In this document: positions 7,254 to 15,118 of the stretch, piece after piece
Position numbering within the stretch: the first letter of the stretch is position 1
Layout of the letters: every line of letters begins with the position of its first letter
Origin: Planctomycetota bacterium
GTDB lineage: Bacteria; Planctomycetota; Planctomycetia; Gemmatales; Gemmataceae
NCBI GenBank assembly: GCA_016177925.1
Contig: JACOUH010000178.1
Location: 1-32,144, forward strand
DNA: 32,144 bases
Direction of reading: 5' to 3'
The notes under the pieces: model-generated
The model's database searches: none
What the model saw: the letters and a program-made list of their open reading frames with translations, nothing else
What the model was told of the DNA's origin: nothing
Position numbers and translations under genes: made by a program

Positions 7254-8873
7254 TTAGTCATAGGACTGCAGGTAATGGTTGTGACGAGTCGTTGGCTCAA
7301 ACGAATAGAGTCTGGCATTCTTCAAATGAAACCGCAGTTTGATCGCCCGCGCTTGCAGAAGGTGACAATCCGGATTCCCTTTCCAGGTCACGACGTGCCG
7401 AATCCCGTCGCTTGTGATGGGCTTACAGTCAGTGGCCCCAAACCCCGGGATGGGCTTTCCTTCGCCATCGAGGGCCTCGACAGCGAGTGAACCGCCGGTG
7501 GCATTTGCATTGACGACCAGCGTGTCGCCCAGGAACACCAGGGGGCGTGTCGTCAGCGTCCCCTCCCTGTCCGCTTCGACGGAGACAAACCCATCGAGCC
7601 GCAGGGTCGCCAGGCCAACGCTGTAGTCCGGCTTGTCCTTGTGATAGGTGCTCCAGTGACGCCCACTGATTCCCGTGTAGTAGAACCGGATTTCGTCGCC
7701 GACGACCAAAGGAGGATGGTGCGGGTAGATCTGCCCCCAATCCCAGTCCTTCTGAAACGCCCCATAGGGGAGGAAGGTTGCCTGGTCGGCAACCTGCTTC
7801 CAGTCGCGCTCCTTGCGCAGTTCCCTGGCGGAAATCGCACCGTCCTTCCCCACCCGCTGCCAGGTGACCCCGTTGCGGCTGAATGCCAGTTGCACGTTCA
7901 CCCGGTCCATCCACGGCTTGTCCTTCGGGATCGGCTTGATCGTCTCCCCGTGATAGGTGTTCAAGAGACCGATGGTGACGCCCTCATACGGCAGGACGGC
8001 CATCGTGTACAGTTCGGTGGCGAACGGTGCATCGAGCTTGCTCTTGTTGACCACGGTCACCTTGGGGGACCAGTGGAGAAAGTCCGCGCTCTCGATCCGG
8101 CTGATGAGCCGGACGTTGGGGGGACCGAAGCGGAGATAGGCCACGTACCGGCCTAGCCGCGCATCCCAGTACGGCGCGATCTGGGTGTCGCTGAACGGAA
8201 TCACGGGATTCTTCGGCTCCTGCTTCCAGTGAATCCCGTCGGCAGAGTACGCCACACAACTCGACAGCGAACTGGACTTGAGGGTCGGCTTGGCCAGGTA
8301 CAACATCTTGAATCGGCGTTGGGGGTCTTTGACCGTCGCATCGATGAGGATTCCAGGCCCGGCGACCCAGGGTTCGTTCGGGGCGAAGAGGACGAGGTTG
8401 GTCCCCGTTTGCTTGTCGGTGATCGGCTTCTCCCAGGTGATCCCGTCCCTGGACGTGGCGTACCCGATCAATCCCAGCGGCTCCTTGTCGTCAGTCCAGA
8501 TCTGATACCACAGCTTGTACAGGCCGTCGGCCTTATCGTGGACGACCGCGCCATACGTGATGGAGAACTCCCACGGCTTCTCCCGGCGGATCAGGGGATT
8601 GCGGGGGTGCTTGACCGGCTGGTTGAGGACTTTTTTCGCGCCCTTGATCTCCTCGATGAGATGGTCGTCGATGAAGAGCTGCTTGCCATGAATCACCATC
8701 GCCTTGCCCACGATCTCGTCGTCCAGGTCCCGGAACATGCCGGGCGGCGCCTTGCGGTGTTGCGCCAGGACCGGGGCACCCCACAACCATACCGCCAGTG
8801 AGAGCCCGAGGACTGTGAGAGAGGCGATCCTCACGGCTGAGAATGTGGAAAGTCTTGTGTTTGTCATGGTCAT
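7254..8873 (-). CDS. Secreted beta-propeller glycosidase-like protein
   Basis: The 539-residue protein has an N-terminal signal peptide: a hydrophobic stretch ending GAPVLA, with cleavage near residue 37. The mature part has repeated blade-like units: YKLWYQIW, GLIGYATSRDGITWEKP, CVAYSADGIHWKQE, VQLAFSRNGVTWQRV and DEIRFYYTGISGRHW. This SxDGxxW pattern is found in five-bladed-propeller proteins related to GH32/GH43/GH130 hydrolases and in many uncharacterised planctomycete exported proteins. The 120-residue C-terminal part looks like a beta-sandwich. No catalytic triad could be assigned, so hydrolase activity is unproven. GGAGA lies six bases before the first ATG. It probably acts on polysaccharide in the periplasm or outside. 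Confidence 0.72.
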   Translation of the reverse strand: MTMTNTRLSTFSAVRIASLTVLGLSLAVWLWGAPVLAQHRKAPPGMFRDLDDEIVGKAMVIHGKQLFIDDHLIEEIKGAKKVLNQPVKHPRNPLIRREKPWEFSITYGAVVHDKADGLYKLWYQIWTDDKEPLGLIGYATSRDGITWEKPITDKQTGTNLVLFAPNEPWVAGPGILIDATVKDPQRRFKMLYLAKPTLKSSSLSSCVAYSADGIHWKQEPKNPVIPFSDTQIAPYWDARLGRYVAYLRFGPPNVRLISRIESADFLHWSPKVTVVNKSKLDAPFATELYTMAVLPYEGVTIGLLNTYHGETIKPIPKDKPWMDRVNVQLAFSRNGVTWQRVGKDGAISARELRKERDWKQVADQATFLPYGAFQKDWDWGQIYPHHPPLVVGDEIRFYYTGISGRHWSTYHKDKPDYSVGLATLRLDGFVSVEADREGTLTTRPLVFLGDTLVVNANATGGSLAVEALDGEGKPIPGFGATDCKPITSDGIRHVVTWKGNPDCHLLQARAIKLRFHLKNARLYSFEPTTRHNHYLQSYD

Positions 8874-8895
8874 GGATTCTCCGGAACCCCCTCTC

Positions 8896-8955
8896 GTTTA
8901 GTCGCGAGCCTCTGGCGAGCGCGAGGCCGCGCTCGCCAGAGGCTCGCGGCTAAAC
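8896..8955. repeat. Palindromic intergenic element, second arm type
   Basis: A 28-base left arm (8896-8923) and 28-base right arm (8928-8955) pair with one mismatch over a 4-base loop. The core is GAGCCTCTGGCGAGCGCG. The arm sequence differs from the CCCGAAGCG family, but the layout is the same (TTTAG/CTAAA at the outer ends, long perfect stem, tiny loop). It lies between two genes read in the same direction, 25 bases from the stop of the downstream-facing gene. Confidence 0.85.
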
Positions 8956-8980
8956 TTGGAAGGCATTGCTGGACGGCCCC

Positions 8981-11900
8981 TTACTTCAACGAGCCGAGGA
9001 ATGCGATCAGGTCGCGCAGTTGTTCGGCGCTGAGCACCTTCTCCAATCCCTGGGGCATCACGGACACGCTGCTCGGCGTCATCTCCTCGATCTGAGTACG
9101 CGGGATGCGGACCTCTGACCGATCGGTCGTGAACAGGTAGATCGCGTCGGCCGTCTCGCGGCGGATCATCCCGGTGTGCGTCTGGCCAGCACGCGTGATG
9201 ACGGTGTAGCTTTCGTAGCCGTTGGCGAGGGTGGCGCTGGGGAACAGGACCGCCTCGGCGAGGTCCCGCGTCGTCCGCACCTGGCCAATCTTCGACAGGT
9301 CGGGGCCGACCGGGCCACCGACGCCAGCAAGGCGGTGACAGGTGGAACAGGCCGATCGGTTGCTGAAGAAGACCTGCCTGCCGCGCTCCGCGTCCCCCCT
9401 CTTGACCTGGGCCACCACCTCGGCAAGGCGAGCCCTCTGCACGCGGTCGTCTTCGGTCTGCTGCGCCAGACGTCGTCTGCCCGCCTCACGGACCTTCGCT
9501 GGGTAGAGATCGAGGACTGCCTGGATTCGGCCCGCGGACAGGGTCTTCGCGCCGGGCGATTTCGCCAGGGCATCCACGAGCCGCAGCCCCAGCTCACCGG
9601 AACCCCGCGTGGCGCGGGCAGCCGTCTCGAAGGCCCGCAGCAGCGGCGGCAACTCCAACGGGCCAGCTCGCGCCACCAGGGCCGGCAGCCGGGCCAGCTG
9701 CTTCTCGTCCAGCGCGGCCTTGCCCAGGGCGTCCGCCGCGGCCAACCGTTCGACCGGCGGGACGTCCGGATTGATCTGGTCGAGGAGCAGCTTCAGGCCA
9801 TCCTCATCCAGCCGTGTACCCCGGCGTGCCAGGACGGTCAGCGCCGCGACCCGCAAGCCGGTGTCCTGCCTGGGGCCCCGCGCGACGGCGAGCAAACGCT
9901 CCTCGAACGGGCCGGCATCGTGGGCCGCGATCGTGGCCACGGCCTGGCGGCGGACCTGCCTGTCCCGCGCGGAAAGGAGCTTGGCCAGCACTTCAACCCA
10001 GGGTGCCGGGAGTCTGTCCAGTTCACAGCGAGCAATCGTTTCCAGGAGCAACAGGACGGTAGCGCGCGGCATCGCTGGCTGGGTGAGGGCATCGGCCACC
10101 AAGGACTGAACCTTCGCGTCCCGTGGAAAGGCCAGCACCGCCCCGGCGATCAGGGAGTCTCGTGTCGAATCGGGGCGCGGGGCCTGCAACCACTCCTTGA
10201 GCAGGCCAACGATCTCACCGGCCCAGCCCGGGTGCTTGCCGATCACGTCGAGAGCCGCCTGCTGGAGGTCAGGGTCGGTCGTGCCAAGGAGCGGCGCAAC
10301 CATCTCGCGGGTCAGCCGGCCGGCCGGCATCTGGTCAAGGGCGATCAGCGCTGCCCGGCGCACGTGGGGCGCCGGGCCCGCCAGGCCGGCCGCCGTCGCC
10401 GCCGCATCGTTGATCTCGATGAGGGCGTAAATCAGCGCGTGCTCCAGGAACTCCTCACGGCCGGTGCGGAGGGATTGCAGCAGCGACGGCACGGCCTTGG
10501 CACTGCCGATCAGACCGAGAGCGGTGGCCGCTTCCCGGCGGACGGCGGGCTCATCGTCCACGACCAATTTTATCAGCGCGGCGACCGCACCCACCTCGCG
10601 CAGGTTCCCCAGTCCGCAGGCCGCAGCCTGGCGCACGCCTCCGTCGCGGTCGGCCAGTGCCCGGCACAGAAGGGCCCGCGCTGCGGGAGTCCCGATCCTT
10701 GCCAGGGCCCAGACCGCGTTTCGTCGGAGACGGGAACTGCTTGGCGGCTGGAGCGCCTTGCCGAGTGCCGGCACCGCCCGGTCGGAGCGTCCGGCAAGCG
10801 CGGCCACCGCCCGGTCCCTGACAACGGGCCGGGGGTCGTCCAGCCGCCGCACAAGGTCAGCGGCTTCCGCCTTGGTCCATTCCAATTTCAGTCCGCGCGG
10901 ATCGGAGGGCCGGGCCCTACCGACCTTCCTCACCCGGTAGACGGCTCCAAAGACTTCCGGTTTGGCGATCTTCGAGGTGGGGCAACCCATGGTCAGCCAA
11001 CCGCCGGTGTCGACGACCAGCAGGCTGCCGTCGGCGTCCTCCAGCACGTCGGCCGGGTGGAAATCGATACTCGGAGAGTCCAGGAAGACCTCATCCTCGG
11101 CCCGGAACGTCGCCCCATCGCGCTGCAGCCGGACGCGGACGACAGCGTGGGTGTTGAACTGGCAGGCAAAGAGGTTGTCGCGGAAGCCCTCGCCCAGGTG
11201 CGTCCCCCGGTAGCGGACCAGGCCAGCCGGGGCCACCTGGCCCCAGCGGCGGACGGCCGGCAGGTAACGGCCGGTCTGCTTCAGGGTCGGCGGCCTCAAA
11301 CGCTCGACGTAGGACGCCCCGTGAACCCAGTGTACCAGTGCATCGTGCCGCCCACCTTTCTGGTCGAAGATGGCGCAGGTGCCGAGCAGGTCGCCCTCGG
11401 GGGTAAAGATCACCTCGACGGGGTTGATGCCGGCGTGACACTCGACCCGGACATCGGTGCCGTCGGACCGGCAGGAGAAGACGCCGGCCCAGTTCCCCTT
11501 GCCGCCTCGCTTGCCGTCCTTGCCAAGGAGGTCGTAGCCGTAGGTGCCGCCAGAGAAGTAGAGCCGCCCGTCGGGCGACAGGTACGGGCCGTGCTGGTTG
11601 GCGTTGCCGATGAAGTTCATCTCGCCGACCAGCCGCTCCCTGCGGTCGGCCACGCCGTCGCCGTCGGTGTCCTGCAACCGCCACAGGTAAGGAGCCGAAA
11701 CGAGGTAGAGGGCGCCGTCGTGCCACAGGGCCCCCTCGGGCATGACCATCCGGTCGGCAAAGATGGTGCTCCTGTCATAGATGCCATCGCCGTCGGTATC
11801 TTCGAGCATCCGGACGAATCGCGGCCGCTGTTTGAGCAGTTCGTCCTTGCCGAGGTTCTGGCCGTCGCTCTCGGCGATGAACAGCCGGCCGCGTTCATCG

Positions 11901-12115
11901 AGGCAGGCCATCATGGGGTACTTCACCAGCGGCGGGCCGGCGACCAGCTCGACCACGAAGCCGGCCGGCACCCGGATCGGCGGCGGTTTGAAGTCGGACC
12001 GGGTGGGGATGCTCTTCTGGGTGGCGCGATGGCCCTCGGCCGCCGGCCTGTCGGTGGGAGGTAGCAGGCATGCGCTCAGCAGGAGAGGGAAGAGCAACCA
12101 CTTGCCGCATCGCAT
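8981..12115 (-). CDS. PVC-type dehydrogenase-like propeller/HEAT/cytochrome c lipoprotein
   Basis: The 1044-residue exported protein is of a type abundant in planctomycetes. Residues 1-16 form a lipoprotein signal with lipobox LSAC (Cys16). Residues about 45-400 are a sugar-dehydrogenase-like beta-propeller, with DTDGDGIYDR and DTDGDGVADR calcium-type loops and ADVLEDADGSLLVVDTGGW. Residues about 410-880 are HEAT repeats (for example LRRNAVWALARIGTPAARAL and VRREAATALGLIGSAKAVPS). The C-terminal domain has one haem-binding motif, CSTCH (923-927), of the PVC-type cytochrome c. Such proteins are thought to oxidise a carbohydrate or other substrate and pass electrons on; the substrate here is unknown. 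GAGGAGAA lies five bases before the ATG. It sits among secreted glycosidase-like genes. Confidence 0.9.
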   Translation of the reverse strand: MRCGKWLLFPLLLSACLLPPTDRPAAEGHRATQKSIPTRSDFKPPPIRVPAGFVVELVAGPPLVKYPMMACLDERGRLFIAESDGQNLGKDELLKQRPRFVRMLEDTDGDGIYDRSTIFADRMVMPEGALWHDGALYLVSAPYLWRLQDTDGDGVADRRERLVGEMNFIGNANQHGPYLSPDGRLYFSGGTYGYDLLGKDGKRGGKGNWAGVFSCRSDGTDVRVECHAGINPVEVIFTPEGDLLGTCAIFDQKGGRHDALVHWVHGASYVERLRPPTLKQTGRYLPAVRRWGQVAPAGLVRYRGTHLGEGFRDNLFACQFNTHAVVRVRLQRDGATFRAEDEVFLDSPSIDFHPADVLEDADGSLLVVDTGGWLTMGCPTSKIAKPEVFGAVYRVRKVGRARPSDPRGLKLEWTKAEAADLVRRLDDPRPVVRDRAVAALAGRSDRAVPALGKALQPPSSSRLRRNAVWALARIGTPAARALLCRALADRDGGVRQAAACGLGNLREVGAVAALIKLVVDDEPAVRREAATALGLIGSAKAVPSLLQSLRTGREEFLEHALIYALIEINDAAATAAGLAGPAPHVRRAALIALDQMPAGRLTREMVAPLLGTTDPDLQQAALDVIGKHPGWAGEIVGLLKEWLQAPRPDSTRDSLIAGAVLAFPRDAKVQSLVADALTQPAMPRATVLLLLETIARCELDRLPAPWVEVLAKLLSARDRQVRRQAVATIAAHDAGPFEERLLAVARGPRQDTGLRVAALTVLARRGTRLDEDGLKLLLDQINPDVPPVERLAAADALGKAALDEKQLARLPALVARAGPLELPPLLRAFETAARATRGSGELGLRLVDALAKSPGAKTLSAGRIQAVLDLYPAKVREAGRRRLAQQTEDDRVQRARLAEVVAQVKRGDAERGRQVFFSNRSACSTCHRLAGVGGPVGPDLSKIGQVRTTRDLAEAVLFPSATLANGYESYTVITRAGQTHTGMIRRETADAIYLFTTDRSEVRIPRTQIEEMTPSSVSVMPQGLEKVLSAEQLRDLIAFLGSLK

Positions 12116-12152
12116 ATTGGTTCTCCTCAGCGAACGCGATCACGACTCGGTT

Positions 12153-12277
12153 TCAGAACGTGGGGCAGGTCGCTGACCTGCCGTAAGCCTTGGCAGGTCA
12201 GCGACCTACCGTAAGCCTTGGCAGGTCGCTGACCTGCCGTAAGCCTTGGCAGGGCAGCGACCTGCCTCACGTTCTGA
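12153..12277. repeat. 28-bp tandem palindromic repeat with terminal inverted repeats
   Basis: Three full 28-bp units (starting at 12164, 12192 and 12220) and a partial fourth (12248) share GGCAGGTCGCTGACCTGCC or a close variant, then GTAAGCCTT. Each unit is itself palindromic (GGCAGGTC/GACCTGCC). The whole array is bounded by 22-base inverted repeats at 12153-12174 and 12256-12277 with one mismatch. There are no unique spacers, so it is not a CRISPR array. It ends 10 bases before the stop of the 12287-13408 gene. Confidence 0.85.
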
Positions 12278-12286
12278 ACTCGCTTC

Positions 12287-13408
12287 TCAGGGTAGCGCGG
12301 CTTCCATGAGGCCGATGCGCTGGTGATGAGGGGGAGAGCCGTCTTCCCCCATGTACCAAACGCGAACGCGATTCCCTGTGATGAGGAACTGCGACGGATG
12401 CACCAGGTGATTGCGGCCGATGCCGGCCGTGTCGAAGTTCCGGACTGGCGCCGGCCCCAGGACCGGCTGCTCCCCACGCAACCGTTGAAAGCGAATCCCG
12501 TCGTCGCTGACGGCCGCGTACGTTTTCCACTGGGCTCCCTTGTCTGCCCCGTAGAGCATCAGGTAGCGGCGGCCATCCCAGTACACGGACACCCCGCACT
12601 GGCCTTGCTTCCCCCCCACGAGTCCCATGATCGGCTTGCCATCGTTCAACCGTTTCCAGCGGATGCCATCGGAGCTGGACGCGATTCCCAGTGTGTGTTG
12701 CCCATTGTAAGCGCCGTACCACATGACGAACTGGCCGTTGATCCTGAGCACATGCATTCCGGTCGCCTGGATGCTGTCGATGGTCCCTTTCGGGCCGATG
12801 TCCAGAACTGGTTTCCCTCCGTTTTCGCGCTGCCAGTGAACCCCGTCGGTACTCGTCGCGAGGCAAATGCGTTCCACGCGGACATGGGCGGGAGTCAGCC
12901 CCAGGTCGCCAGCCCGCGTGCCGTCGATGGCTCCGTACCACATCCAGAACCTGTCCGCCACCCGCAAGACGTAGGGATGAGACAACCCCTTGGCATCGGC
13001 GCTGCCCTTGGGCCCCAGGTCAAGCACGGGCTTGCCTTCGTTGGCGACCTTCCAGTGGAGGCCGTCCTTGCTGATCGCCAGCCCGATCCGCTGATAGATT
13101 CCATAAGGGGCGCCAGGGTCCTTGGTCGGCTCGTCTCCCACGAACCACATGCGGTAGCGCTTCCCGTCGAAGTGAACCGTCGGCATGCCCACCGTCCCGC
13201 TGTACCAACTGCCCGGGGCACCCGTATCGAGGACCGATCCTTGCGCAGCGCCACCCGGCACTCGGCGGAACGTGGCTTTCTCCAGTTGTTCCACACGGGG
13301 CTCGCCTCTCGCATCATCGGCTGCCGAGGGTTCCGCCGCGATCGCCTGTGCAACGGCAAGAACCACGGTGCTGCCCCAACCGATTCGCAGGGCCGTCCTC
13401 CGGTTCAT
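12287..13408 (-). CDS. Exported beta-propeller glycosidase-like protein
   Basis: The 373-residue protein begins MNRRTALRIG, a possible twin-arginine signal, followed by a hydrophobic stretch ending AQAIAAE. The mature part consists of repeating blades: YRMWFVGDEPT, GLAISKDGLHWKVANEGKP, CLATSTDGVHWQREN, FVMWYGAYNGQHT, IASSSDGIRWKRL and RVRVWYMGEDG. These SxDGxxWxR and MWYxG repeats mark a five-bladed propeller like those of GH43/GH130-type proteins. It may be a distant relative of the 7254-8873 protein. Active-site residues could not be assigned, so the enzyme role is inferred from fold and context. AAGGAG lies seven bases before the ATG. Confidence 0.7.
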   Translation of the reverse strand: MNRRTALRIGWGSTVVLAVAQAIAAEPSAADDARGEPRVEQLEKATFRRVPGGAAQGSVLDTGAPGSWYSGTVGMPTVHFDGKRYRMWFVGDEPTKDPGAPYGIYQRIGLAISKDGLHWKVANEGKPVLDLGPKGSADAKGLSHPYVLRVADRFWMWYGAIDGTRAGDLGLTPAHVRVERICLATSTDGVHWQRENGGKPVLDIGPKGTIDSIQATGMHVLRINGQFVMWYGAYNGQHTLGIASSSDGIRWKRLNDGKPIMGLVGGKQGQCGVSVYWDGRRYLMLYGADKGAQWKTYAAVSDDGIRFQRLRGEQPVLGPAPVRNFDTAGIGRNHLVHPSQFLITGNRVRVWYMGEDGSPPHHQRIGLMEAALP

Positions 13409-13735
13409 GAAGCGTCTCCTTCAGGTGTCGTTGCACAGGGCGGCATCGCCGATGAGGTGCCAGAGGCCGGTACGGTGGTCGCGCCCCTCCTGGGACGGGC
13501 CTCCCGGGCGAGGGTCCGGAGCGTAGTCTACTCTGCGGCAAAGCAAAGGGAACCATCGGGACAAGGAAAACCGTTTCCTGTTGGCTTGTCGCCGTGGGAG
13601 TCGGCATCGCAAGGATGCGGGGAGGCAGTGACGAACCAGGGGCGGGCACCGAACCTCGCGCTCGACTGTCGAACGAGGTGGCTGTAGAATGAAGACCGCT
13701 TCAGTGACTCATCCGAGGTGATCAAGGTAAGTGCC
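13409..13735. other. Divergent intergenic region without recognised features
   Basis: This 327-base region separates divergent genes. I see no gene, tRNA, long palindrome or clear promoter beyond the ribosome site of the minus-strand gene (AAGGAG). It presumably carries both promoters. Confidence 0.4.
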
Positions 13736-14491
13736 ATGTCGAAGGATGCGATCATTGGGCCGGGAACGTTCGCGCTCATCGGGGCCGCGACGGGCGTGAG
13801 CCTGGGGATGCTCGTTTTCCACGATAGGGATGAGTGGGGACGTGTTTCACTGGTGGTGAGTTGCCCTCTCGCCATCGGGGGCGCCCTTCTCGGGAGCTTT
13901 TTCGGAGTCCTTGTATCGTCGATTTACCACCAGCGACCTGGACTCAGGACGGCCCTTAGCATCCTGACCGTCATGCTTCTGGGAGGCAGCAGCGGAGCGC
14001 CAATCGGCTGGCTCTTGGGCGGCTCCTTGGGGGAAATGCCCTACCCCACTCACGAGGATTTCGAGGAAGCCACTCGACAAGCAATGGGGAGCGGGGCCCT
14101 GATCGGAGCGATCAGCGGGCTCTTCCTTGCACTTCTCCAAACCCTCTGGGAAAGAAGAGTGTCCGTACGCCATCGGCAGTCCAGCAGTCAATGCAGTCCC
14201 TCCTCGGGAATGGGCCTCAGCACGAGATATGCAATAGGCTACCTCTTGATGTCGATGATCTGTCCGATTTTTGGGTTTCCGCTGTTCTGCGCGATTTGGC
14301 TTCTCGAAAGGAGCGGGACCCGGATCGAGGAACTGTCAGAGCCGGCCCGAATAGTACTGTTCGTTTTCGCTTTGTTGGCAAACGCGTACCTGTGGGGTAG
14401 CCTGACGGCGTTCATCCATCGACGGCTCAAAAAAACGACGGGGACAAACGTGGCTGGGGAAACGACCCCTGCCGGCTTGCCCGGCAGGTGA
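13736..14491 (+). CDS. Integral membrane protein of unknown function
   Basis: I do not recognise the family. The 251-residue protein has about six hydrophobic segments: GTFALIGAATGVSLGMLVF; SLVVSCPLAIGGALLGSFFG; LSILTVMLLGGSSGAPIGWL; GALIGAISGLFLALLQTL; IGYLLMSMICPIFGFPLFCA; and IVLFVFALLANAYLWGSLTA. The glycine-rich segments resemble small channel-like or glycine-zipper membrane proteins. A basic, serine-rich loop (around residues 145-165) and a basic C-terminus (HRRLKK) are probably cytoplasmic. The ATG at 13736 has AAGG nine bases upstream; an in-frame GTG at 13718 is the alternative. Several codons end in A or T, so codon use is less GC-biased than in the neighbours, suggesting recent acquisition. 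A CCTGCCGG/CCGGCAGG hairpin overlaps the final codons (14468-14488). Confidence 0.65.
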   Translation: MSKDAIIGPGTFALIGAATGVSLGMLVFHDRDEWGRVSLVVSCPLAIGGALLGSFFGVLVSSIYHQRPGLRTALSILTVMLLGGSSGAPIGWLLGGSLGEMPYPTHEDFEEATRQAMGSGALIGAISGLFLALLQTLWERRVSVRHRQSSSQCSPSSGMGLSTRYAIGYLLMSMICPIFGFPLFCAIWLLERSGTRIEELSEPARIVLFVFALLANAYLWGSLTAFIHRRLKKTTGTNVAGETTPAGLPGR

Positions 14492-14583
14492 AGTAGGTCC
14501 GCAGCTAACAGGGATTGTAGGACGGGCCCCAGACAACCCGGTGAAGTGGTGGATGTCGTTGCTCGCAGACCGCAGGGGGAGTA

Positions 14584-14787
14584 ATGAAGCGGATGTCGGG
14601 CAAGGAGATGTGCAAGGTGCTGGAGGGGCTGGGGTGGGTACTCGACCGCATCCGCGGCGCGCACCACATCTACCGGCACCCCGACGGTCGCACCCTGCCC
14701 GTTCCCATCCACGCTAACAAGACGATGAAACTTGGGGCACAACGAGCTATCATGCGACAAGCCGGCGTGCGCCCCGAGGACCTGTGA
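14584..14787 (+). CDS. hicA: HicA-family toxin (mRNA interferase)
   Basis: The 67-residue protein has the small double-stranded-RNA-binding-like HicA fold. It begins with SGKEMCKVLEGLGWVLDRI, followed by the catalytic region GAHHIYRHPDGR (His27/His28) and VPIHANKTMKLGAQRAIMRQ. In HicA the histidine after the glycine is needed to cleave mRNA and stop translation. GGGGAG lies four bases upstream of the ATG. The stop is 10 bases before the hicB start, the usual toxin-first order. It is on the plus strand in a region where the larger secreted-protein genes are mostly on the minus strand, consistent with an accessory module. Confidence 0.93.
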   Translation: MKRMSGKEMCKVLEGLGWVLDRIRGAHHIYRHPDGRTLPVPIHANKTMKLGAQRAIMRQAGVRPEDL

Positions 14788-14797
14788 GGGAGAAACC

Positions 14798-15001
14798 ATG
14801 CGCGTCAAAGTGCGGGTTTACGAGGCGGAGGAGGGAGGCTTCTGGGCGGTAGTGCCTGGCATCCCCAACTGCGTCAGCGAGGGGGAAACCCTGGAAGAAG
14901 TACAGCGAAACATCGCCGAGGCCCTTTCGGGGCTGGCCGAGGTCGAGGAGTACGGCCCGGAGGCCGGCCAGCCGAGCCGCCTGGTCGAGATCGAGGTCTG
15001 A
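14798..15001 (+). CDS. hicB: HicB-family antitoxin (short, without DNA-binding domain)
   Basis: The 67-residue protein is a single HicB/UPF0150 domain: VRVYEAEEGGFWAVVPGIPN, then CVSEGETLEEVQRNIAEAL. It binds and neutralises HicA. The ribbon-helix-helix or helix-turn-helix domain that many HicB proteins use for autoregulation is absent, so any control of the operon would need another factor or be post-translational. GAGGGAG lies just before the ATG at 14798. It is paired with hicA with a 10-base gap. Confidence 0.92.
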   Translation: MRVKVRVYEAEEGGFWAVVPGIPNCVSEGETLEEVQRNIAEALSGLAEVEEYGPEAGQPSRLVEIEV

Positions 15002-15002
15002 G

Positions 15003-15090
15003 GCACTCTTCCCGCTCCACGACCACGAAGAAAATGCCCTGGTTGAACCGGACGAAGGCCAGCGGCTTCGACTTGCCGTCGAAGGGACCT
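15003..15090 (-). pseudogene. Isolated coding remnant, unidentified
   Basis: Read on the minus strand, this spacer gives GPFDGKSKPLAFVRFNQGIF followed by FVVVEREECL, about 30 residues. Almost every codon ends in G or C, and the composition is protein-like, but there is no start and no complete frame. It looks like a relic of a gene otherwise lost, upstream of which the HicAB module now lies. I do not recognise the parent family. Confidence 0.35.
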
Positions 15091-15118
15091 CTCCCCCTGC
15101 GCGTCGCAATTGCTCAGG

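Noticed and set aside
9176-12064. A 962-codon open frame on the plus strand opposite the propeller/HEAT gene
   Set aside because: It lies entirely antisense to a well-supported gene, has low-complexity arginine/glycine/alanine/valine composition and no domain pattern. Long antisense frames are expected with strong GC-ending codon bias.
12164-12267. Possible CRISPR array
   Set aside because: The 28-bp units are directly tandem with no unique spacers, and no cas genes are present.
14468-14488. Intrinsic terminator at the end of the membrane protein gene
   Set aside because: CCTGCCGG/CCGGCAGG forms a stem, but it lies within the last codons and no T run follows.
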